This document shows, in pieces, positions 37,223 through 46,546 of a stretch of DNA of 64,000 nucleotides (within the stretch, counting starts at the first letter, position 1; the number at the start of each line of letters is the position of its first letter). The position numbers and the translations under genes were made by a program. The notes below the pieces were generated by a model. That model searched no databases. It saw nothing but the letters and a program-made list of their open reading frames with translations, and was not told where the DNA came from. Source of the DNA: Entonaema liquescens (lineage: Eukaryota; Ascomycota; Sordariomycetes; Xylariales; Xylariaceae); assembly GCA_902805475.1 (NCBI GenBank), contig CADCSX010000010.1:1116001-1180000 (forward strand). Direction: 5' to 3'.

Positions 37223-37226
37223 TTTG
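37223..37226 (+). terminator. Pol III T-run terminator of tRNA-Lys
   Basis: TTTT lies six bases after the tRNA 3' end, with a backup T7 at 37273-37279. Confidence 0.7.
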
Positions 37227-40200
37227 CTTACGCGCCCACTTAGTGTTGTGGGTTACACGCTATAGGGCTTACTTTTTTTGCTTTTTCCTGGTGGAGAGGA
37301 ACGAATTGATTGGTCAGATAAAGTAGGTTTGTATATGTGCGTAGGTGGTAGGTACATGTAGTCGGCACTTTTCAACTTATAGTGTTACCTAACAAGACTT
37401 AAGAGCTTAATCTTTAAATCTCTCGCTCAACTACTACGGTCTTATTCAAGATTCTAACAGTAAAAAAAGCTAGTAGTGATCAATCACAAGTTTTTCGAAT
37501 CTACCCAAGTAGCTGTGTCAACTGAGCTAAGAGAGCTATTGGTCACATTTTGCCATGCGGTGGGCTAGGGCAAGATTAAGGGCATCTATCTGGGTTCCCC
37601 CCCCTTTTCATATTGCTGCTATGTAAAAGCCATCGCCCCAACCCAGTCTTCCTTTTTAGTTCACGCATATACCTCTCATGTCTACAGATATATCATCTCT
37701 AAGGAAAGTCATCTAAGATTAATAGTGAATTGATTAGGTCAAGGTGAATATTATGGGTGCTCCCATGATCTTCGAGGACTATATGATGATGATGATGAGA
37801 ATGTTTACGTCTATTGGGTATGTGAAGCTATCTACAGTACTGGAACTATCCTAGATATCTCCACAATGTTGCTCCCGAAACGCTCTTTGGCGCGAAATAC
37901 GACTAGAGTATCTTAGCAGAGCCAGTGTTTCGCCTGACAAAAGGGTATCCCGCCAGGTAGGCGGTCTAGGCTTTCCAAGCCCTCTCCCCTGTCCTGTATC
38001 GTGACAGAGATAAAATGGAGAACAATCTGTAATCGGGTATTCCATACTAATAGAAAATATATAGGTTAGTTCCTTGAACGGCCTCCTTGAAGCGGTTATG
38101 GTCGGTGGTGGTAAATATTGCTGATAAGTGGTAAGACCTGACTGGCTTATCTAATAGAGTAGGTGGTAGTACCGATTGATGTTGTATCTATTAAGAGCAA
38201 GACCATTCATCTGCATTCCGGCCTTTTCCCGTATCTTTAAGGCTCTTTTGACATGACCGCCATTACATAGGTCTTCTGCCCGCTCTCATCTTTGAGAGCC
38301 ACTAATAGTAGCCACGGGTTAATTGTGAGTTCATTTCCTTACTGCCGCAACACCTCTTGTTAAGGCTAGGTAAAGCTGTTGCCAATACTCCCGGGCCTCG
38401 TATAGATTGTCGTCTTGAGTAAGGTTCTGCATGATAAATACAATGCCAGTCACCTGATTTAAGTGAAGATAGAAGACGGTTTCTGCCATCCCGGTGGCAA
38501 ACAGAAGACAGCCATTCGTCTTCATCCGTCGCCACATGGGACAAACTATAGGCCCCTGAAGGTTGATACCGAAGAATAAAATAAGAGGATTATAGGTAAG
38601 GCCAGTTTGAATAGCCGGTAAATATAACCGCATCCGCCCCTGAATAGTGAGTAGAGCGCTTTGGTATCAAGATAATATTGATGGGGGTTTCCACGTCCTG
38701 GAATAGCTATCACGAATCTGCCGCTCCGATAATTGTTGGGTGTTCATATTGCAGCTGCATTCGAAGTTGCCGACCTCAATAAAGATATATATAACAAAAC
38801 TATGTTTGATTAGTTAATCATATTTAAGTGTGTGCAGTTGACCAATGAAACGTACTTTACTATATTTAATAAGTGCCACTTCCCTAAAGACCGCCGACGG
38901 ACGAGGCACAATGAAGGTCCGTACCGTCATAGTTGAAAAACGGGGGACATAGTTGGTCGGCATGGTGCGAGTGTTGATATAAGTTATAAGCCCATGCCAA
39001 CACATCTAGAGGGTTATCTAGGTGAGGGTGTTTGTAAGATGACCCCTATAATTTGGCGAATGAACAAACCCGTATTGCAAGAAGAGAGTCTTTTGTAATA
39101 CGAGCTTTTCGACATATTTCTTTGATCATTGTGTTGATTAAGATGCATAGAGTATTTGCGACGCAAATAAATATTAAAGGTAGGTATTGTTTTGTAAGAT
39201 AAGTAGAGAACCAACTCTAGTCTTTTTACTAAGAGAGGGAATCTCTTCTGGAGGGGAGGTGGTGGTAGGAGGAATTGAATAAGTAAGTTCATAGAGTTGA
39301 ATAGCGGATGCTGAATAGGGGGCGAGGTTGAAGAAAAAAAGGGAAGAGAATGGAATGAAAACGGAATACGGCGAAGATGGATCGCACTTATATAGAAAAA
39401 AAAAGGAAGAATGCACGGTGACCTAAGCGGTGACTGTTCCTGCAAGGCAGAAAGTTGTCGTATCAACCACAGCTCTAATGATTAGACGACTTTACACGCT
39501 AAGACTCAGTAGCGTACGCTATGGAATAATACTTTAGGTATGAAGTTTTCTTTAGCGATAGATAAGCAAGTAGTAACTTCCTCAGGAGGCACATTAAGAG
39601 GCATATTAGTGCTGATGAACAGTGCGGCGAGGCTCAATTTCCAACGTTCTTGCCCGTTGATCAAGACGGAATAATGCAGTAGCGATCTAAAACCTATTAT
39701 CTTTGCGCTTCATATCAACTAAACAAGGCAAGTACTTGCTTATCCGTGCACTCCAAGGCAGAATCAGCAGCAACTCAATTTCGTTGAAAAGTAAAATACG
39801 GCAGTCATTCCCATTCCTTATCATGACCTAAACAAACACCTATAACCAAACTAATACAACAATCAAGGTTCCTACCTTTCTAAACACTTAAACATTCAAC
39901 CATAATAATACAACTTCAACATTCTATTCTATTCTATTTTACTCTCGCTGCGGAACACCACCAGCATCATCAACCACTATCAATTCGCCGCTGACCTAAC
40001 TATACCTTAAAGTTGTTAAAGTACCATATGGTAAATAAGTAATACCAATATACCACAAGGGGAAAACTTTACGACATGACCCCTGACAAGGTCTCCTTAA
40101 AATCGCCGAACTACTACCAAATCGGTACCAACTACACACCCTTGGCTTCCGAATATTACCAACACTGGATCAGTCAAAGCCAGACTTAACATGGTTCTTT

Positions 40201-40608
40201 AGAATCTTTACAACTCTTATGATACTCTCCTATACCCTATTCACTCCACGGCCCTACACTGGTAGTCTCCACCCTTAAGTATAGGGGCGAATGCTTCATT
40301 CCAAAGAAGAGCCAGCCTGTTGGCGGAAGTAAGAGCTGATACCGACATAAGCTGGGGTTTCCTGAGCGTTAAATAGCGCAACTATGGCTTTTCAGAAGTT
40401 GAAATAGTTGGCTTAAGAGCCCTGACGATGAAAGGGAAAGAACATCGCCAACATCGCGCCGTCAACTTAAGGCGCTTGTCCTCATTCTTCACCATTACAA
40501 AAATCATCAAGGCAGCCGCTACCGCCTCTGTAGCCGCCGCTTGAAGGCCGACCGAGAGGGTCTTATTCCTGGATAGGACAAAGGCGGGATGATGGATAGA
40601 GAACGCCA
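37227..40608. other. gene-poor region with probable decayed repeats
   Basis: About 3.4 kb of mostly A/T-rich DNA. It has an ATG-triplet run near 37783-37798 and a C-run near 37599. A frame of 100 residues on the minus strand (38331-38633) is open but unlike any family I know. The part from about 39700 to 40608 leads directly into the retrotransposon remnant and may be more of it (leader or gag), but I cannot identify long terminal repeats. Confidence 0.5.
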
Positions 40609-41079
40609 ATGGGCGATTCTGCTGTCACTATACTTTTAGGACCTGAAAAGGGGTTGCGTACACGGCTACCTAACATTTTGTCGGCCCCAAACGTTGCAAT
40701 CCCATCCCCAAGATCTCGTGTAGAGATCCACGACGCAATCACATTAGCAGCAATGACAACCAAACGATATTACGATGCCAAACACAATCCTATGTTCTTC
40801 AAAGTCAACGATCGTGTTTTGTTGCGTCTACACAAAGGATACAACATCCCATCTGCATCAATCCTTGGTAAGACGTTTGGTCAACAATACGCTGGCCCCT
40901 TTCGCGTCGTCGAACGAATAGGTCGTCTCGCATACAAACTAGATATCATACAGAAGCAAGGAAATAGATATCTGCCAGAATACATTGGATTGGGTCCCGA
41001 GTATACTAAGTGGTTTACAGAAAACCAATTGGGAGAGGACAAGGAAGAATTGTTGGCAGATTTTGAGAGAAGAAATTGA
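40609..41079 (+). mobile_element. Ty3/gypsy retrotransposon remnant (integrase C-terminus plus chromodomain-like end)
   Basis: A frame of 156 residues contains AMTTKRYYDAKHNPMFFKVN, RVLLRLHKGYNIPS and QQYAGPFRVVERIGRLAYKL. This is the GPY/F module at the C-terminus of gypsy-type integrases. It then jumps directly to RYLPEYIGLGPEYTKWFTEN, the chromodomain-like end of such Pol proteins. The usual stretch of around 100 residues between the two is missing, so the copy has an internal deletion. Protease, reverse transcriptase and RNase H are absent, so it is a dead fragment. Confidence 0.85.
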
Positions 41080-41781
41080 TTGGGTTTTGACGAAGGAATT
41101 ATTAAGGAATGATTACGGCTTAGGTAGGCAACATTAAATTGTCATCGGAATAAATCCTGGAATAAGCCAATTTAATATGTGCTCATTTACGATGGACCAC
41201 CAAACACATGTATCTAGCGTGCCTCATAAGTGCCTGTTCAACATAGCCAACAGCGCTGCTTTGTGTATCTACTTCTTGCATAAATCGCCCAATACCTTCT
41301 ATTCAACTTACAATTTCTTGTCTCAATGCATTTGGTCTTAATCGACATGATCAATTAGAATAGCCAGAGTAATTAAGCATTCGTAATTCTTCGCAAACCT
41401 CACTCCCGGTTTAATATGCTCTAAGAGCTTTCATTTGGCGCCATAGCAAGTTTTGAACTACCTAATGATAAATACCCAGCATAAGCTTATTGTCTGATCA
41501 AATAATACTAGGAGGTACTTGGTTCCCTGTTTGCTTATATTTCTCCTTTCTATATAGACCTAGCGAATTGTTGGCGAGCGATAGTGTGACATGGAACAAG
41601 GTAATGAGTATCTTACGTAGACATATCGAAACAGATGTTTAAACTATTAGAAGCTAGCTACTTACATGTTCAATATTCATCCAACCTTTTTCTCGAAAGA
41701 CATTGAGCAATAGATAAGTCCAACTTCACTACAAGTGTGAGCGGACTCTTAACGCATACCGATTCCTAAGGAACATACAAT
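41080..41781. other. intergenic region
   Basis: 0.7 kb between the retroelement fragment and the 3' end of the P450. It is A/T-rich and I see no feature. Confidence 0.6.
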
Positions 41782-43739
41782 TCATTCGAATCCCTTGCGC
41801 TCTCGAAATAGAATAGGTAACTGTGGATTAGGAATAAGGAAGAGATTCTTTGGTAAGAACCTTGGGATCTCGTTGGTTTCTTCGGCGTGTTTGAACTCAT
41901 AGTGCTCTAGGAGATGGATTAACATCAGCTTCAACGTCTCTTGAGCAAAGAAACGGCCTGGGCAAGCGTGTCGCCCAGCTCCCCAGTTTAGCATATCTTC
42001 AGACACTGACGCAAAGTGGAATTTGTGAGTATTGGAATCTTGTCGCTTTCGTAAGTGCCGCTTTGCATCGAATACATCTGGGTTCGGATGCACAGAAGAG
42101 TCAAAGTTGTGGTGGTAGCCGGGGAAAGCTAATGTAGTACCAGCGGGAATTTCTAGGCCATCTTTGAACTTCCAGGACGAGGTGCATACTCGTTGACTTG
42201 AAGTGTCTAATTGCTCATTAGCCAAGTCGTATGAACTATGTAGCCCAAATACATATTTCACTTACATTGGGTTAAAGCGTGAACCCTTGCGCTCTCACGC
42301 ATGAAACTGTCGAGTATTCGTAGCTCTCCTAGAGCTTTGCGGGTCCAGAGCCCCTTGGGAAGCTTGCTTCTCACTTGCTTTATCTCCTCTTCAATCTCTG
42401 GTAGTGCTTCCGGATGCTCGAGCATGTCGAATAGGATTGAAAGCCCAGCACCTGAAGTGCTGTGAATAGAAGCCGTCATAATGACAAATAGGTCCCGTGC
42501 CAGTTGGTCTGGTGCTAGTTTCTTCCCATGTGCGGCATGTGCATCCAGAAGCCACTGTACACCATCCTCATACTTCCGAGGGCCCTTGACTCTAGTGCCT
42601 TTGGCCTTCAGCTCCTCTGTGGCATCGACACGGTTCTGTAAAACGGGTGTGAGAAGCTCGCTGGCTCGCACGCGATACTTCCACATGTCTTTAACTGCGT
42701 CATTTGTGTATTGAGCCAACCAATAAAGCCAGCGTGGATATTTCATCTGTACCTTGGAGGGGGCGCTTAGAGCTGCTGCAACGAAGTTCATCGACAAGCT
42801 TTGCCACTCTGAGTCAAGCCCACCCAACTGGTTAATGTATTACTATTAGCATTGGTTTACTGCGGCGTTTCCCCATGTATTCTGTAATGGTCGAGAAAGA
42901 CTAAGAGCAACTTACCTCGGGTCCTACAATAGCACATGCGGACATGCTAGCGAATATTTTTATAATTAGAGGATATGGCAGGATTGGGGTCCATTCTAAT
43001 CGGATGGTTAGACGGCAAAACATGGTGTTGATTCCAAGTACCTCTCACCTGGACATGATGGCCACTCCTTTGCATAGGCCGCCGAACAGGCCTCATGTAA
43101 TGGTTCGATAAGGTAAACTACTTAGAATCAGCGGGAATGGTAATTATAACGTGTCTAAGGCATACTAGCCTAAAGCCCGATTAAGGCCCTGTCTCGCAGC
43201 GAGGGCAACGTCGTCGGTGATTCCCGGTCCGCCAATCTGAGTCAGGATGGATTGCTAATAAAGCAGAACCATCAATTGTAATCCAAAACGATGCATGTAT
43301 GCCGGAAATAAATGGTCTCGACTTTACATACCTTGTCTATATGCTTCCAGAAGCTCATACGGCTTTCGGGAACCCATTTTACTTCTTCTAGATATTTGAC
43401 TGGTAACACAACCATTGGACGATCAATATCATTAGGATCCCGCATAGAGAATGGCAATCCCTTCATGTTGTACTATGTTACGTATATCTTAGAACAAGAG
43501 CCAACTCGAAAGGGATATATGGAGTCCATAACTCGTTGGATGCCCCTAGTGATGGTGACTTACCTCTACATATCCTTGACCCAATATTTTCTCGCTCTCT
43601 ACTATGTACCTAGAAGCTGAATTGTCGCCGTCAAACTCCAAATATGGTAGACGAGGCCTCGATGGCGATATTACCCTCTTGAGTAGAGAAGCCATATTGC
43701 TCCAATCGCAATAATTGTGACGTACAACACAATTGACAT
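41782..43739 (-). CDS. cytochrome P450 monooxygenase, probably frame-broken
   Basis: Read on the minus strand. The C-terminal exon carries the haem-binding WGAGRHACPGRFF at about 41980. The preceding exon has the I-helix region DLFVIMTASIHSTSGAG, the ExxR-like FMRESARVH, and GPELGGLDSEWQSLS at the exon junction. Earlier exons encode SFWKHIDK, VVLPVKYLEEVKWVPE and LPYLEFDGD. This order and spacing resemble fungal P450s of the ent-kaurene-oxidase-like type. A membrane anchor (MSIVLYVTIIAIGAIWLLY) begins at 43739 but is one frame off the next segment: GGG at 43674-43676 seems to lack one base. The short exon near 43100-43200 also splices awkwardly, so either several indels exist or the gene is decaying. 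If intact it would be about 500 residues, anchored in the ER and partnered with cytochrome P450 reductase. The substrate is unknown. Confidence 0.82.
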
Positions 43740-44427
43740 AATAGCTCTTCTTTGCTTTCCACAATACTGTAAAAGAGTGGTAAAAGGGTGAGAGGAATAT
43801 TACGATTTAATCATTCCAAGGGTTGGAAGTCGGCATTAATAAACATCCATAACTCAGGTCGGGTCATCGGGAACGAAGGGCAAACACGACGGTTACACAA
43901 ATAGGGATATAACAAAGGCATATCGCGACGTAGCCAGTGCATAGCCGCCGTATCTGATTGGATAACTATAATGGTACGTTATACCTTAGGTAAGGGATGT
44001 GATGCCTGACCTAGATGAATAATACAAAACGGTACATCAATATGCAACCCGGTCTTTTGGCACACAAGAGCAGCATAAAAGGCATCATCTAATAAGGAGT
44101 AATGAATCCCGCGTCGCACAGCGTCGGGTAGTAGGTACCGCCGACAGTTTATATAGGCAGTACGCATATATGTCAGCGATTCACTACTAAAATCTGATTG
44201 TTATTATATCGTAACAATATCACTTCTCTTCGTCCAACTATAGGAGTATACTAATAAGCAATGGAGGGTTGTATAAGGATAGTGCCCCCAAAACGTGTAT
44301 ACTTCGGATATCTAGTAACTAAACACTTTAACCGCACACTGCCTTGACCATGATAGTGACATACACCATCCTATCAACGCCAAACGCCACCTCTAACCTA
44401 TTACAAAAACAAGGCGCGAACCAAGAC
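43740..44427. other. intergenic region
   Basis: This lies between the P450 start and the ATG6 stop, both on the minus strand. It should contain the P450 promoter. The short open frames here have no recognisable similarity. Confidence 0.5.
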
Positions 44428-45986
44428 TCAACGTCCATTCTGTACATGGCTTACGTTGCTCGCGTGGGCGATTAAGAACTTGCAACATGTAAGTGCGAAC
44501 TTACATGCCTTCGTCCAGCTCTCGTCATTGTTCATTCCTAGTTTGATGCTGAAGTGCCCTATCCGGTCGTCTCCGATCTTGTCTCCCTCGATCTTGTACG
44601 GGAGCGTTAGGGGGTTGGCTGCGTATTCACCCCGGCTGCTGCTTTCTTTCGTCTGCTGATGGACGAAGACGCCCAGCTGTCTTACTAGCTCCAAGAAAGC
44701 TACCATCCCCTGGTCGAATTTTCGGTTCCATAGCATTTGTAGGGAAGGTCCCCTGAGCTGAATAGCTCTAGTACGGTTTTCTTAGGTCCTTGTGGGGGCC
44801 CGCTTCGATGTCCACCTAGTCGGCTAGAAGAGGGGACGGATAGTCGTAGCGGATAATCTTGGACGTTGAGCCCATTGGTAACGGTTCGTAACCGTCGAAC
44901 TTATAGCCCAACTTCTCGGCAACAGTGACAACTAGTAGCAATGCTTGGCCCCAAGCGGCGTTGATCTCCGGCCAGTCCACGGGTTTCGCTGATAATCTGC
45001 CAAGTCGCAAGCCGTTGATTGTTGCGAAGTGTCCGTCGTGATGTATTGAGAATGTGTCATTATAAACGTTTGCTCGCTGGAGCTTCGTAAGTAGCTGCGA
45101 GTCGTGATCGAATTTAGAGTTGATGCTGTCCCTTTCATTCTGGAACTCGGCGAGCTTCACCGCAAATGCATTGCGCTCCCGCCAGAACTGCTCCTCTTCG
45201 GCATCTAGTGCTTGCGATTCCTCCTCGAGAGCTATTATTTCTAGATCAAGAGCCGCTTTTTCTTTCTCTAACGCCAATAACTGGTTGAGCGAATCTTCCT
45301 CTTCCTTGCATGCTACTTCTACGGCCTTTTCTGATTCGGCAATGTCTTCTTCGCTGGGCACGTCGGCTTGGACTTGCTTAAGGAACGCTGCGTAGGCATC
45401 TCGTTCTCGTGCTGTGGATTCTAGTTTCTTCTGGAGCCCATCTATCAACATCTCCGTGCATTCGACGCAAACAGGATGGTCTACATCGGAGCGCGCGGAT
45501 AATATTTCAAAGAGTTTATTGACTCGCTCAGCTTCGTGGGGTTGCGCTGGTCGCCTTCCATCGCTACGCTGGGCACTGGACATCGACGTTCGACGTTGCT
45601 GTCTCGGGCTTGGGGGCTCTGCCGGGGGCGTAAGTCTTGGTGGCGCTACTTGAGACTCTGTGAGGAGGACGAAGGACATGGCGGAGCTATCGCGAGGCTG
45701 GCCATCGTTACGTAAGGCGCTGCTATTTCTCTTGAAGGTTGCTGGACCAGCATCTTTAGATACTCTATCATACAGCGCTCTTCTCTCGGCATCGTTCGGA
45801 TAGGTTAAGCGCGAAGGGGCGATCGCTTCGGATGCTGTTGAGAGGACGTAGCTGTAAGATGTTAGTTTCATGCGACCACACTTTGGGATGAACTACCAGA
45901 CCGACGAGTAGATCAAATGCAGCTGGATTTAGGTCTGCTAATGATCCATCTAGCTTAAGTGGGTTGCGACACTTTTGGCAATACAT
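44428..45986 (-). CDS. ATG6: ATG6/Vps30 (Beclin-1), PI3-kinase complex subunit, with frame breaks
   Basis: Starts MYCQKCRNPLKLDGSL with the N-terminal CxxC of fungal Atg6. An intron near 45935-45855 follows. Then come a disordered stretch (LYDRVSKDAG onward), HPVCVECTEMLIDGLQKKL and a long coiled coil (about 150 residues, EEDSLNQLLALEKEKAALD and on). The BARA domain follows: NDTFSIHHDGHFATINGLRLG, EINAAWGQALLLVVTVAEKL and SKIIRYDYPSPLLAD. The frame then breaks at about 44818-44823 and again at about 44740-44752. The conserved pieces GPPQGPKKTVLELFSSGDLP and RKFDQGMVAFLELVRQLG lie in successive frames, each consistent with one missing base. It ends TLTCCKFLIAHASN-like and NGR. Atg6 joins Vps34 and Vps15 in autophagy (with Atg14) and vacuolar sorting (with Vps38). 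Because the gene is normally single copy, sequencing error is more likely than inactivation. Confidence 0.9.
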
Positions 45987-46546
45987 GGTAATGGCGATGG
46001 CGATGGAGACCTTGGGATGTTTGTCCTCATTTCCATGCTGATGTTATCAACTTTAAGGTATTACAATAGTTTAAGTTTCGATAACGACTGTGAGTTGAGA
46101 CGTCGACTTATGCATGTGCTTGGTACGTCATCAGCTGATCACTCAGGCACCTGCAGCGCTAGTAATCAGGCTGTTTTAGGGGTGGTTGCAGCTGAGAAAC
46201 TTCTCGGTACTTGTAAAGTGTGTACTGAGTAGGCAAAGATAGGGTGGGTAAAGAGCCCTGAGTACTTAAGGAGACCTCTAGTAGATGTACCAAGCTAGTA
46301 GCGTCTAGGCGCGTACGGAAACCCCATTCCCCATTCCCCTTGCCCGATAAGATACGGACGCGCTTACCCACATTCATAGACGCGTTCATCAAAGCAGTTG
46401 CGTATTATCAAATTATGAACTTTTAAGAATTCATTTTTCATTGTACCTTCATCTTCTTACTCCAATTCGCATAAGGCCAATTGAATTTTAGCCGCGGGAT
46501 TCATATCATTACCTGCCGGCTCAGCCATGGCAAGGTGACTAGAATC
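45987..46546. promoter_or_regulatory. divergent promoter ATG6 / SCM3
   Basis: 560 bp between divergent start codons. I see no other gene. Confidence 0.55.

Noticed and set aside
37491..37540. A minus-strand tRNA-like sequence (TTAGCTCAGTTGACAC and a TTCGAA further on)
   Set aside because: The A-box match is good, but the B-box match is poor, the spacing between them is too short, and no acceptor stem can be paired. At most a fragment.
38331..38633. 100-residue open frame on the minus strand
   Set aside because: No recognisable motif, A/T-rich surroundings and no sign of splicing partners; likely chance or a decayed element.
39014..39466. 150-residue open frame on the minus strand, rich in Ser/Pro/Phe
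   Set aside because: The composition reflects purine/pyrimidine bias of the DNA; no domain or conserved motif seen.
44775..44822. A GT...AG segment in the ATG6 break region that might be an intron
   Set aside because: Using it would place an in-frame TAG before the donor and would remove the conserved GPPQGPKKTVL segment.
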